Source: Gavia stellata
Taxonomy: Eukaryota; Chordata; Aves; Gaviiformes; Gaviidae
Length of the DNA: 64,000 bases
NCBI RefSeq assembly: GCF_030936135.1
Contig: NC_082595.1
Location: 85,054,451 to 85,118,450, forward strand
Direction of reading: 5' to 3'
The number at the start of each line of letters is the position of its first letter. The first letter of the stretch is position 1. Shown piece after piece: positions 33,501-48,500 of this stretch. The position numbers and the translations under genes are program-made. The notes under the pieces are model-generated. The model had not been told where the DNA came from. It worked only from the letters and a program-made list of their open reading frames with translations, and did not search any database.

Positions 33501-36500
33501 CTCCCTAGGGCATACACATATATTCAAAGATGCACACAAGAGATGCCACTGACATATCAAAGCCAATAAAAACTTCCTGTTGTAGCTAAACACAAGGTTA
33601 CAACTCAAGGGTGACATTATCACTCCCTACTGCAATAGGCTGTGGCCACTGTAATAACAGTGTAAATAAAGGAATAGATTCTTACTAGAGTAACTATCAT
33701 TCATTCATGGTGCATCACACTGCAGATGCTCACACCCTTCACATTCAGTCTCTTTGGACAGTGGGGGCTGGAGGCTGTGACCTATCTTCAGTCATTCGCA
33801 GTCTGTGTTAACTGAAGGTTTGGAAAAAGCAGAGACTGGAGTCAGATGTGGTATTCAACACTCACAGAAACTTGACTACTGAGAAGGCAAGCGATTATTC
33901 TCAATGTCTTCTGTAAACTAATTCTTAACTCCCCTGCAATTCTTTTGTTGGCTGTATGTAAACCAAAAGCTTTTTGGGATAGTGGGAGCTAGGAAGCTTA
34001 GCAGCATTCATCAAAATGAACTGAAATCCTGCTCTTCCAAATATAAACTCTCATAGAAGCTACATTCACTAGTATTTAAACACTTCAGGCAAAAGTAGCA
34101 GACTGAAGATGCAGGCTGACAACTCCATTTGAGCACAGTGGAAACAGACCTTATCTGTCAGTGAAAGAGGTGCAGTGGCTATTTAGCAGACAACACAGTA
34201 CATCACTACACCATTGATTTTGACAATCTCATGAGACAGCCTGGCTCTTTAAAAGAAAGGAGAAGAAATACTCCAAAAAAATGTGGTCCTCTTATTATTA
34301 AAAAAGTCCATCTTACTTAAGATCTCAGTCAATAAAGGATCTCATTTGAACATGACTGTGAGACAGTTAGGCTAAAGCCATCAACTTAGACAAAAAACAC
34401 TTTTGTCAACCAGTAAGTTGTGGCATTCCTGTCAGTGTCAGGATGGGTACGATGACCCCTAACCTACCAACAGCTTTGCCCTCAACACTGTACAGCACTC
34501 ATTAAAAGTATACACTGTACCAGTACTGTCATGACTAGATATGAAGTGTCAAGACAAAAACCAAGGGAATAATGGTATTTTTCTGCATGCTACAAACTTT
34601 TCTTTGCAAAGGGATTACAAACGGAGACATTGAAAACTCCTCTTCTACACATCTCAAACCACGCCATTAACATGCATGAATCTCCCATCATATGTTATAC
34701 CTTCTGTATTTATGAACTCAGGTTTAGCAGCAGAAAAGAGCAAGTAAGAATAAATGTCTTGCCTACTCTTTTCATACCTCAAAGGAAATTCATGCATCCA
34801 CTACAGCCAGTGGTTTCCTAAGGTAACATACAGTTGATATCCTATTGCAACATATGCAGGAACATTTTTTTTTTTAATTTATTTTAAAATGAATGCATGT
34901 ACCACAGTTCCCACAGCAGTTCTGCTGACATGGTAAAATAGTTCACAAGGTACAGCTGTCAGAGATTGCCACAATCCAAACACAATCTAGCTGCTCACAA
35001 GCTAATGATAGCTCTGTGAAGGTGATTCAGAGAAGTAGCTTTATCATTTGAAGTTCATGCAATACCAACAACTGTCTTATATTTTTCAACACAATTCTCT
35101 GTGGTAACTGTTTCTCACTTATTTCTCCTTCCAGAATAATAGCCATAGGCTTGAGAAGGTCACAAAGCAAGCAATTCTTGTTTGTATTTCCTTATATTCA
35201 GCTGCATTTCTTTAACAGGACAACAGGTTATACCAGCCTATGATACATTGCACGACTCTCCATCTCAGCCCTCCGATACTGGTCTTCCCACACCAAGACT
35301 TGCAAATGCTTGCTGATGCTGCTGAGCCACACAGTAAAGTGTGTATTATAAGATGGCTTTACCTTTTTAAAAAAACCTTTATAGACTCTTGGTAACAACA
35401 CCATCCCACTACACAGTGAACATAGGCCTGTCATCAAAACTGAATTTTCTAGTGTCCTGTTTTAATACAGGAACGGGAGACAAAGGCAGCTCTCACTATC
35501 TGGGTCCCCTCCTGCTGACACTGACAGGAGAAGGGGACCAAGGATGGCTCAAGACAATTCTGTTCCTTACAAGTTTGCCAGGGAATGTCAATAGCCAAAG
35601 GACTCATGCGCAATTCCATCACTTTCCTGCTCAAAGTATTTTTTTCGTTTTGTAACAACCATATACATAACTTTGGTGGGATGCACAACGATCAGCCAGC
35701 CAGGAAGTTAAGGACTGGGGCCTCTCAGTAGTGCCCATCACCATAATAGTAAGCTAAATATTAATGTAGTAAAGGACATTGAAAGAAGGATTAGATTAGG
35801 AAACTTCTAAAAAGCAAGACCAATATAAAAAAAAACTAGAGTCAATTTATACACAGAAAATTATTAGATCAAAAATCATCACCTCTGAGCCAGTGTACCC
35901 TGGTGAATAAAGCTACACTATCAAAACTACCCAGGCAGGGAGCTAGAGTACCCTTACATAGCAAACACTCATTCCCCTCTCCCCGCTGTCTCGTATCGTT
36001 GCCGCGCAACCAACTGTACAATAAAGGAAGACCCTACAGCTAAATTGATTTAAATTGACTGCTTGCAAGTTACAGCTCTCTTCCAACTCCTCCTCCCAAA
36101 AATATGCAAAGCTCCCAAAGCAGAAACAGCCTCCCACATTTATATATAGTTATAGCTATAATTACATTAGAAGATACCTATCAATCTAGGAATTTCAATA
36201 AGGTCTGCAAAAACATTTGCAGTGGGAATGCAATGATTCAATGTGTAGCTTTATGGATAACTGTGGAGAAAAGTCATCTTCGCTCTTGTGGAAAATGCAC
36301 TGCACTAGTAAAAGTGACAGTTCTGTAATTACGCCAAGAAATTTTACTGGTATGGCTGCTTCTGGTTGGGAATCACATCTCCATAATCCAGCTGAAAAAT
36401 CTAGACCAGCAAATGCCTGGGGTGGCCAGAAAACTCTATAAGCACCTTTTCTGTATCAGAAGCACATCAATCAATTCCAGCTCACCACAGATTTTTTTTT

Positions 36501-39500
36501 TTTTTTTCAGGAAACCATTTAATTATCCTGTCTTTCTTTTTCCCTTTAATCGATCAATGCCAATTCACCATTCAGTGCTAACACTCCACTTTAAACTTCC
36601 TGGCAGAACAGCAGCACCACGTGATACCTCTCATACACCTGCATCAAGACTACCAGTGTATTTTTATGAAAACAGTTTAGGGCTAATTCAGAAACAACTT
36701 TCTGTAGAATGCACTCAATTTACAAGCCCCAAAAACCACAAGAAGCCAGGAAAAGCAATAACATGTCTACAGAGACATGTCAGGTCTTTTAAGAAAACTT
36801 TACCTCAAGAAAGTTTAAAATACTGAGAAGTATTAAAATTCATCTCAGCTCCAGTATCCTTTGCATGAAAATGAGCTAGCTCAAACCTCTTTGATTATCC
36901 TATATAAAACCAGTGTGATCATTTTAGTGTGCCATTAATTAGAATATGGCATTCTAGAGAACTTAAAAGCTTTCATTGGTATTTTTCCTCCAAACAGATA
37001 TGTGAGCCATGTGCCTGGAAGTAGACAAGAGGACAATCAGAGTTAAAATAGGCAGAGGTATTTTGGGAAATAATGATGCTTTAGCAGGGTCACGTTTGTT
37101 TCAGACCCAGAACAAATCAAGCAAAGCACATCTGAGTACAAATTGACAAATGGGCACATGAGAGGGCTCTAAACAGCTTTTCTTTAACTAGAAAGGAGTT
37201 TTCAGACTAAAACAACAGTTTGTCTCCTGCTATAATAAAGAATACAGGCAGGACAGAGTTTGTTATGTTGAATAAAAATGCTTAATTATGTCTCGTTTCA
37301 AAGCTTGACCCAAGCAAATTGATTTTCTGATCTATATTTCATTGAAATACCAGTACAATACAAGAAGCATCAAGCAACAGCTTGTGTTACCAGCACAAGC
37401 ATTCAATTCTTTTATTGGAAAGAACTATCGGTTTGCTGGAAAGATTGTGTATAATGTTTACTTTCTACCTTTTGTGGTATCTGAAATGCTGTTTAGCAAG
37501 GCACACATCATATCTCCTTCAATGTGGTGAGGATTTAAGATGCGAGCTGACCGCTGGGTCATCTTAAATTGAGTTTCCAGTTCCAGGAAGCTTTTGTCTC
37601 CAGAAAGTACAGTGAAAGGAATTTGCTTCGGCAGGTGCTCATCCAGACGACCAGCCTGTACGGAAACAAATTACAAGCATTGAACTGAGATCATATTTTT
37701 ATCTCATGGGGTTTGGCTAGCTGTTTGTAAGACACGTCTTCATAGGAAAGCCTTCTACAGCACATCCGATGCACGTTATACCACTGTGAAAGGTATTATT
37801 TCAACAGTTTGACACTGCATTTATTCTATACATATGACAATAGATATAGGAAATGGCTACCAGAACAGTACAGATGGAGTACAGAACAAATTCCTAAAAA
37901 GCAGCATTTCAGAACTGTCTCAACATAAAGCAAGTCATGTGTGCAGAGTATTTTAAGAATCATAAAGTGTAATGTAACATACTAACACTGTTGCAAAACA
38001 CACTTATATCATATAATCAGATTCTCAAGTAGTTACATCTAACTGAAAAAGCACTATATAAAAGAACATGAGTCCCTGTGACATTCCTGATTCCAGTCCT
38101 TCACCTGCACCTCTCTCAACCCAGCAAAGGTCTACTGAATAGAGGCACTGCTCTTTGTCAGCCCAACAGGGTCTCTGAAACCAGCACCCCATCCAACTCC
38201 ATCTTAAGGATGGCTCTAGATTTGGGCTACTTGAAGAGAGAGGCAGTAGTTACATTTCTCTCTGAAACAGAAACTGTAAGAATTGTGGTTTTTTTTATTC
38301 TTCATTCCCTAACCAGTCCCCTTCCCCTCCACAACAGACTGATGCCCTATTTGGGCTAACTTTTTTATTCTTATGGAAGGAAAAAAAAAAAAAAAAAAGG
38401 CAAATCACTTCTCAACAGGCTGTCTCCACCCAATTCAGCGACAGGTTTATCATTCTTTTTAGTGGTCACAGAAGTCACATGAAGAGAATCTGAGAATCTA
38501 ATCTGTAACTAGTACTTAACATCAACAGCAGATATCATCTGCCACTCTTCTCTGGGTACAGAAACACAACAATAAAGTATGCACTAACTTACATGAACAC
38601 AGATAGCAAAGTCTGCTGCTTCTCTTCTGGTACCGCAACGTGGGTGAAGAAAGAAACATCCAATCCGCTTAAGATAATTGTAAATTTTGCACTGCACTGG
38701 AGGTTTCCAGTTGCTGTATCCTCCTAAACAGTGAGGAAGGAGAGAGAAAAAAAAAAATAAAAAAAAACAGAAATGGCACCATGCATTAAGAATGCAAGAG
38801 GGCAAAAGCAAAAGATAAATCTGGCTTTAAAGACAGAATTTATTTTGACCTATGTGAAAGCTAAAATAAACATATAACCAAAATCCCAAAAGAACCCTTG
38901 TTCTTGGGTTAGAAAGCAAAAAAGGAAAAAGTAGATAGCCTGATCCTACACAAAGCCTCTCATTCAATTTTGTATGAATTTTTCTTCTAATCCTGAAAAA
39001 CTTATCTTCTAGTTATCATGTGTGTTTAGACACAAGGATGTATTTTTTTCCAGTTTTAAGCACAGTTATGGTTAACATGCAGAAGCAGAGGAGCTCTGGG
39101 AACATAGTGCAAGTAACAGAAATGCTTCTTTTAGGGAATCCTGTACTAATGTAATGGCTGAGAGAATAGTTGGATAATAGAGATGAGCTAAGTAACAGGC
39201 CTGCTACAGATAAAAATACCAGGCTGAAACAGGTTGCAAGGGAAAGGAAAGGAGCAGCAAGTGTCTCAAGAAGAAAGGGAAAAACAGAGGAGCTTGCAGT
39301 TACTATGACAACATAAAAAGACAAAAAAATGGAAGGACAATTGGAAGGGAGTGAATAAGAATTTCATGACATTCCCAATTGCTAAGAAATAATGGGTCTG
39401 CAATGGGGAGGAAAAAAAACGTTGCTTTATCTGCCAGATGACAGAGTGGCTGGATGTAAGAAAGGATTTTGAATGGAAAGTGAAAGCAGTCACTGATGGC

Positions 39501-42500
39501 ACTTCATGTGAGGACATGTGAAACTAAGGCTCAAGTAAACAGGCTGCAGAGGATTGTGTATTCAACCTGCCCAACCCCAGACTGACAAAGAAATAGAAGC
39601 AATCTTCAGTAGATGACTCCTGGGGTTTTTGTTTGGTTGGTTGGTTTTGGGGTTTTTTTTTTCCCCCTCCCTTTTCAGCCTAATGACTGTAAGTGGGTAT
39701 CAAAAATGATCTCAAAGCTCAAAGATTTAGTAACAGACTACACACGATTTAGGGGTATCTGTCCATGAGAAAAACGGTATTTGCAAGTCGTTCTCATCTG
39801 TTGAGACAGCCTTGGTCATTGCTATTTGGGAAAGACTTGTAATCACCAACCCTGGCTTTTGGCTGGGTAAATGTACAACATAAACATTTGACCAGGACAG
39901 CTGAAAACAATGACAGAACTGTATTTACTCTGTCAGAGCTAGACAACATGGGTGAAGGACAACTGAATATCTGAAAACAGAAACAATGCAGAGCCTTGGC
40001 AATACAATGGAGGAACTCAAAGCAAAGCTAAGGCTGTATTAGAAATAGGAATAATGGAAATAATGCAAAAGTATCACATAAAAATAATAATAAAAAAATG
40101 ATCAGAAACTTCGTTTGGGAAATGCAGAAAAAAAACCAGAAAAGACAGGGTTGTCGCTATATTTTCCACAGGCTAAACAAACAGGAATAGCATGCATCAA
40201 ATAACTTTGTAAACCATTATTATGAGAGGGCACCTACAACAGTAAATCCAGATGTGCCTGGGAGCTGTATTGTTCCCAGGCTCTGTAACAATATAGCTGA
40301 CACTAATAAACTGATGAAGTGTCCTCTGATATGAATATGGGCCATTTTAACCACCATTAACTCTTCGGCGTTGGTTTTCCAGTTGAAGTGCTCCAGGGGC
40401 CATTCCCACGAGGCAGCCTGCACACAGCAACCCCATTTGGGAAGCAAGAAATTGAGTGGCACTGACATGGGCTGGGCTGTGCCAGCAGGTGCCCATGTTT
40501 GGAACATCCCTGGGCACAGTGTCTTAACCTGCACAGAGGTACCTTTGGGTAAGATTATCATATTAATAGAGGTTCCTAACAATAGATTAGTAAAACTAAG
40601 ACTGTACTATGGATTATTTCTCTTTCTTAGATGGGTCAGAGAAGAGACATTTCTGACAACAATATAGTTCAGACATTCCTGGGTTCAATCAATTTTTTCT
40701 TACTGAATCAAAACAGGGCATTTTAACCTTGGAAAAATACTAACAGCACAGAAGACCCAGTCATAACAAACAAGCTTGGGTCAATTAATGACAAACTAGT
40801 TTTGAGTAAATTAAAGAGAGTAACAAACTATGAGTGAATGCAAGTGTCTGAATTCAAGTGGGGAAGGTTTGACATAACTGTGGAAAATTATGCTTTAATA
40901 AATAATTCTTTATAAAACCCAGAGTAGCTTTGGACTTTAGATGTCAAACAGGCCTGACATTTCTTCAAGTCAGATTCCTAATAGTTTCTTATTTTTACCT
41001 GGAGAAAAACAAAAAAAATGTTTTTCCAAGGCCAAGTGGATTAAACCACTATAGGAATAAACAAACCTTAGGCAATTAAAAACCACAACCAAACCCCAAA
41101 TCACAACAGCCTTAGAAGTCGAGGAGTGCAGAGGTGAAGTGAAATTTGACCAGAAGTCAAGCTGGGTAAAGCCTCACAAAATATAGTAAGAACAAATAAC
41201 AGGTTGTTTAGCCATATAGAAAAGAGAATATAAATAAATGGAGCAGCTAGGCAGCAAGGATGAAATAGAAATCCAGGATGATTAGGTATAATCTAAACCC
41301 TGAAAATCAGTATTTTCTCTGGCTTTCTGCACATATGTGGGCATGCACAACAATACTGTTACTGTACAGAGAGGCCAAAGGCTAGGTAATGTCAATACAG
41401 GTAATGATACAGAAGTAATGCCTGAGCAGAACACAAAACTCAGGAGCATAACCTGCTTTAACAGAGGATTCATCCCCAGAACTCCAAACAACCAGACATT
41501 AGACTACAGGTCCGGGAGCACAGCTGGCTGAAGAACTTACACTTTACATTAACAGACATACTTGCTCTGCCTTCATCAGCTAACTGGCGTATCTGTTTCT
41601 AAGAAGGGAAAAAAAAAAAAAAAGTGATTCGGGCATCAACAGCCCTTTCTGTCCAACCTCAGCAGCATGAAAACTCTCAGCTTTCAGGATGTTCTTGATT
41701 ATCTTTTAAAGGAAGAGATAATCAACATTAAGTAAAGAAGTGCAGTGCAATGGTGTTTACTAAATATAAAATATGCCTGACAATTCCTACAAGTCTGTTA
41801 AGATGATGCCTATGTTTCAGGCAATAAATATTTTCAAACTAACCCTTATCTAGACTTTACTGAAGTATTCAATGTACCACAGAAAAAATAATTATAAAGG
41901 CAGATACAGAGAAAACCAGTAGAAAAAGCGTGGACAAGAAGTTGCTTCAAGAATAGTCAGGTAAGGAAAAGTATCAAGTTAAAGGGATGCTATTGGTAGA
42001 CTTTGCAAAATGTTTTCTTACAACGCATAACAACGTGAGTTCCATCAATCACCCTGTACCACTACCGGTATCTTCCAGATGTGAGACACACATATTGATG
42101 TACAGGATGCCCAGGGACATCCTTAAGGAGCAAGCCAGAGACAGAACAAAATTCAAGTACAAGAATGTAAAATCATGCCTTTTCGGAACTAAAAAGAAAA
42201 AGAACATTATGACAAGGACTTGGGAGTTAGAAAGAAAGTGATCTCTGAGTATTATGGCTGTCCTGATAATTACGAAAACCTAGTACGATACAGCCTAAGT
42301 AATTTCAGCACGGAAGCCAGAAAGACTCCTAAACTGTTCAGCAATTCTGGAACAATATTCTACAAGGAATAATAAGAGCAGAGGAGGTTAAGACTGAGTT
42401 AGAAAAGTTCAAGAACATTTCTATTACACGGTGCTGGTGACACTGTGACTTAAGAAGCCCTAGTGGCTGCTTGTTCCCATTCTTCATTCTCTCAAAAGAA

Positions 42501-45500
42501 TCTCTGCTCAAGTATTTGCGTAGACTTCTTAATCTTATCTTCCCATTTCCTTCAGTCACTTTTTACCTTGAAAGCCCCAGATAAATGTCCCTTGGTTCAG
42601 GTTAGCTGGCAGCTGCGTGAATAAGCTTCCCCAGTTGTCCAGATCCACCAACACAATGTGAGTCATGGTACTCAGGTAGTCAAGATCAGGAAGTTCACCA
42701 TCTTCAATGGGATAAAAAGGACACATTTGAAGTTCACCTGACTCTCCGGTCAACCAACATACATCAACTTAAGATATGCTTTTGAAGATTCATGTATTCA
42801 ACTGTTCTATAAGCTAAAAGTTACAAAACATGATCCTATTTGGTGACTGCATTGTTTTTAAATCAACTGAAGTAGCTTTTAGTAACGCACAAATCAGACA
42901 AAAGAAAGTAGAATCCAGCTATACAATGGTGTAGAGCTAGTTAGTTTTGTGGTAGGCACAGAAAGCTGTTGTCCTGCACTGAGACATTTTAATTGCCCAT
43001 TTAATATTCAACTGTGCACCCCCTACTATGGCAATTCTCTGTGACATTTAATTGGTTACATGCATAAAAGCACGTAAAATGTTTAGAGACATACTTTTTG
43101 CTGTATATCTAACATAAACGTCAACCTTTTAATCAAAAGCATTATACCACCATGAGTAATTAAAAACACTTCCAATTTTTTAACACAAGGTCAACCTTCA
43201 GCATTCTTAATGCCATTCTTAGAAGTGACACGAACTTAAAAAAAATACTTGCATGCTCAAGGCAAAAAACGTAATACATCGGGAGAATATAAATTCTCAG
43301 CTGAAATTATTTTCTGGCAAGCTAAAGAAACTGAGAAGATGGTGTTATAATAGGACTGCCCACACAGAAAGCACTACCAGGCTCATAAATATTTATACAT
43401 GCAAAGAAGGCAAGTTTCTCTTGAATGTGTGCGTATTATAGACCACTTCTACATTTCTAGGAGTTAGATCTCTATTTGGGGTCCCTGATTGTCCTCTTCC
43501 TTTTAACACCAAATTATGCTCCCAACTAATTTGAAAATTAAATGTTTCAGTCCCAGGGTTCTCACATCTGCCTACATTTTGGTTTTTAAAGACTTCATGC
43601 ATATGACATACAGCAATATATTGACGAGTCCAAGTTCTGGAAACTCAAACACAGAGAATTCAAAATGCAGCTTTGAGAAATAAATAACAAATATTAAATT
43701 CGGAGCTGATTTATAGACTGAATGTAGGCAAACGTTATGCTACATACTTGTACTGACACTGAAAAAGAGAGTGTGTTGAAGACAACAATGTTTTTCTAAT
43801 GTTAAAAAAATATAAATTTCTACAAACCTTCACCAGGTTCTTCAGAGTGTGCCGAGTTCTCTTTTTTTTCTTTCTTTCCCTGTATTGGTCCCTCCAGAGG
43901 AGACGACTGTGGTCTTTCCCGAGTCTTTGATGGAGATGCTTGAAATGTTAGCTTGTGAGGTTTTCTGTCCACACAAGCCCCACTTGCTGTGAACTTGAAT
44001 ACTGTATTTTCCGGTTGTGATGCAAGACTTGATAGATCAGGTTTCTGCAAGAAGCAGTGTTTCATGTGATAGTGCTGATGTGCACTTTGAAGATCGTCGA
44101 AGTTTTTGTTGCATGCAGCGCATCTAACAACATACATCTCTTCCTTCTGTTTCAGTGACATGTGACTGTTGAGATGACTATTCAAATCAGCAAAATTCTG
44201 TGCAGTTGCAGAACAGAAACAGCATCGAAACCATAAGTTTCCTTTTTGCAGCATGGCTTTCTGACAATTCACATAATCATTCCTCCTGTTTATTCTGGAG
44301 ATGTAAGTTGTTCGACAACCACAGGTTAAACGGTCTCCTTTTTCTACTGGGAGGAAGTCCTCCTCTTTTTTTATTGATACTTCCATCTCCTCAGGCACAA
44401 ATGCATAGTCCACGCTATGAATCTCCTTATAATGAATTAGAAATTCTTCTTCTGTGTCAAAGAAGAGATTACCACAAAGGCCACAGAAGTATTTAGTCTG
44501 TATCTCCTGGTTATGATGCTCTTGGAAGTGTCGCTGGAGTGTTCCTACTTTCCGAAAGTGATTTCTGCATAAGCCACAGCAGTATCTGTGAAATGCATGG
44601 CTTTCTAAGGACATGCAATGTTGTTTAACACTCTCTTCAGATTCAAACATCTCCTCACAAATGCGGCATTGCCATTTTCCCAGAATAGGACGTTTTTCAG
44701 GGGAGAGTTCCATAGGACTAGGAATGCAGTCTTTCCTTTCACCTGCAGCAATGCATGCTGTGTCAGAAGCAGATGGTATAGGTTCATCTTCTAGAGCTTC
44801 TTGCTCATAATAGTAACTATGTCCACCATGAAATTCAGTCACGTGTCCCATAATATCCTCTTCTCTGAGAAGATCTACAGAGCATGCTCTGCACCAGAGA
44901 AGAAAATTAGTCAAGTGTGCTCCCCCATGGAATCGACTCATATGCAGGCGGATAATGCTTGAATTTTCAGCAAGCTTTCCACACACAGCACACTTGTGAC
45001 AGATCCTATTTGCTGATAAAATGTGCTTTTCTACTGACTCTTCTGTAAAAAACTTTTGAAGGCATTCACAAAACCAGGCTTTTACTTTGCAAGCACTACC
45101 TTGACTTTGGTTTGCTACACAATCTTCATTTTTACCTTTTAAATCGCTCTTCCGTTTTGAAGGAGTAGAACCCCTTTCACTGGTAGACTCATTCGAAGTC
45201 AAGTGTCTTTTAAGCAGTGGTCTTGACCGATCCGCAATATGGCACAAATGAGACTGATTTTTATTTTTTCCGTTGATATGACAGAACATCAAGATGGACT
45301 CTTCCATTGTAGTAAGAACTTTAATGTTATGTTGAGTGGTTTGCTTATGCTCGGTGATCTGATTCGTATCAGCAAACAGTTTATCACAGTTCTCACAGTG
45401 ACCTTTTGTTTGAAATATCTCTGCAACTTGGGAGATGCTCTTCTTTGACACTGCCACAGGCCCAGAATTACGACAACGTGTTCTAGAATGAATTAAGAAC

Positions 45501-48500
45501 ATAAAGAGGTATATCCTAACCTGAAACATTTTTAAACTTTCAGATGTACTTTGAAATATTACCTAGTAGCTACAGCAATTAGTGCATGGAAATAATGTCC
45601 TCTGTATACTTTAACTCACCTACTAGCTTGCCAGCAAAAACATGCAATGCCTATCTAGTCTCTGCACTTTATCAAGAATCAGGCACTAATTTCCAAAACT
45701 AGCACTTAGATTGATGCTTATGCTATTGACTCAGTACATTTTAGAAACCAAACACTGCCAACTTAGAAATAGTGGAACAGAGACCAAGTTCTGTTGTTCT
45801 GTTACAGAAGGTAACGAAAAGGATACAGACATTGATCAGCATTCTGCAGTGGATTGCAAGGGGTAAGGCAGGGTAAAAATACATGGAAAGGGGGCACTTT
45901 TTTGATAGTTTACTTACGAAGTCAACATTCAGATGGTCCTAGATGTCCTGAAATCCACTAGCACCACTAAGAACACACCTGCCTATCTGTTATTGAGCAT
46001 GGATGTTCACGCTTGCAAAGACGTCTGTCTCTCACAAACCTGAAATGAGCCGTTAATTCCATATGCGAGCGTAGTATCTGGTAGCAGGATATACACTTCA
46101 CTTGGAAGGGGACCTCTTTGCACAGAGATATCAGAAGGTTTTTTGCATAGGATGGGAAAGGTAGAGGAAGGCCAGCCTTCATTTCATCTATAATATAGAA
46201 TGGTAGAAAGCGGAACCACATGTTAAAGAGTTCTTTCATAGTATTTCAGCTCTCAGATGACATAGTTACAATTGTACTCGTTTGCCACAGGGTTCAGAAA
46301 GCAAGTTACCATGTGTCAGCTGAGTCACAGTAATTGTGCAATGTAAGGTTTAAGTAAAGCTGCATTAATTTTTTAAACTTCTGTAACAAACACATATCGG
46401 AATCTCTTTGCATCTTGCTTTTTTGTACTCAGTGACTGACTGTACTTCCCTTTTCCTCCATCTACAAGGTCAGGTCAGGTATCTCTCTTAGGAACGTTCT
46501 TACTGATCTTCTTCCCCTCCATCTATCACCACCTGTCTACTCTGACTACATACACTTTTGTTTAAAGCCATAGCGTGTTTTTAAAAAAGAAAAAGTATAC
46601 AATTCATTTAACAAGTTCCCACATACTCTGACCATTTCTCTCTCTTTCCCATCCTCAATGTTAATTCTCCTGAAATTTTTGGGTGCAGGACTTTCTGTTG
46701 TTCCAAGTACATATTCCATGTCTAACTCCAGGTACCAGCAGAATAAAAAAAATCTCTACTGAAAAGAGAATGCAAAATGGCTTATGAACTGTATATTGCT
46801 GTTAATGTCCTGCATCTTAGGAAGCAAATTCTCTCTGAATTTTCTGTTTAGTAAAATGTGATTATCATCAAGGAGTAGTTTGAGGTTATGCCTTTCAACT
46901 AACTTCACTGACAGATCTTACAGACCATGCTGATTAATATTAATCATTAAGACCTACCAATGCAAAGGAAAAAAAATGGAACACTTCCTTTTTTGTTCCA
47001 AGCTAAGCACTATCCATCTCTAAAGAAGAAAATACTATTTTGTGCTTTTAATCTTTTCAAAGCAATAGGTCACCAGTACTCTTTTTTAAAACCTGTGGCC
47101 TGATTTTAAAAGCATCTACAGTCAGCACATTCAGAATTAATAACCTATTTGAGGATAAAAATACATTAGATTTACAATACATAAAGAACTCAGAACCGTG
47201 CAGCTGATTGTGACTTCCATGAAGGCGGCAGTACTGACTTGACCTGCAGGAAGGTTCCTTCAAAGCCTGTCTTTACTGCACACTTCCTGCAGTTGCTCTG
47301 GGGGAGGGCAGAAGTAGAAGATGCAGTTATGAAGGTGAGAAATAACTATACCAATCCTTTTGGCCGTGTAGGCTTATCTTGAAAGCTACACCACCTAAAT
47401 TATGGCACCTTCTTGAATATGAAATCAACTCCATCTATATCTCAGCTGTTTACCTAGCATTAAAGTAAATGCTTTAATGCCTATTGCTTATGTCAAAGCT
47501 AAAAAGTCAGTACAGCTATGATGGTCATTAACGCTGTTTTCAAAACCATGAGCAGACAGCTATCTTCTGTGGAATCTAGTAAGTATGATTCAGGCTGTTA
47601 CCAGCTCACAACATAACCAGTATTTTAGCCTTCAGTAGCAACACGGCCAGTGCAAGGCATCAGACCAGCAGCACTGTTCCAGCTAAGCAGGCTAAATCTG
47701 CAATTATATGGAGAAAACACTCTCACAGGTCTTTTCCATCAGGAATGCCAAGGACACTGACAAGAAAAATAGTCTCCAGCAGACTTCAGACAGTACAGTA
47801 AGGGCAAGGAACATCACAGCCAGTCTGGAGTTGAAAGAGAAATTTATGTGTTTTGTTCCGAGTTCCTATCAACGTGCTAAACGTAAACTTATTTAGGACA
47901 ATAGTTGCATACAGTCACTGGAAGATGAGAAGCTTACACGAGAGACCTGACAGCATGGAGATAAAGGAAAAGTCTGCTTCTCATTACACCAACTGTGACA
48001 AAGGAATCATTTCTACAAAAAAATACGAATTTCAAAGCATTTCCTCTTACAGAACTGTATCACATTTAAGACCTCAAAAGAAAAATAAGAATTCACTAAA
48101 AACAAACTTAAAAACCTTAAGCTTTTTTACACAGCAGAAAAATTTAAGTCACTTCAGATCATAAGGATCAATTATCAGAAGAAATGAAAAGCAGTACACT
48201 TAGCAGCAACATACCACTCAATTTAGAAACCTGGAGGAAATGGTTCTGTCCTGACATATGCTGCAAGCATTCGTCTCTTTTTGTGAAAAGGAGAAAGCAG
48301 TTTGGGCATGCAAAACACTGAATATGCTGCGGAGGGAGATCTTTTTTATGTCCATCATTTTCATTTAGCTGAAAGAGAAAATGATCTAGTTAGGAAAAAT
48401 ATTAAGTCAAGAAACCAGTCCCAGTTCTCCTCATGTCCTTCCATTCCTCTGTCCCTTCTGCGGTACTATTTTCACTCCTGGGTTTTCAGCTACCACATTT

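Larger units (their letters stand above)
26883..37468 (-). other. ZNF451 10.6-kb intron
   Basis: This intron carries an LTR (27285-28420, antisense to the gene) and a CR1 fragment (31178-31935). The rest is AT-rich with pyrimidine-rich patches around 32.4-33.2 kb. No additional exon was recognised. Confidence 0.85.

Noticed and set aside
44200..44496. Plus-strand open frame inside the ZNF451 large exon
   Set aside because: It is the complement of zinc-finger coding sequence and has no independent support.
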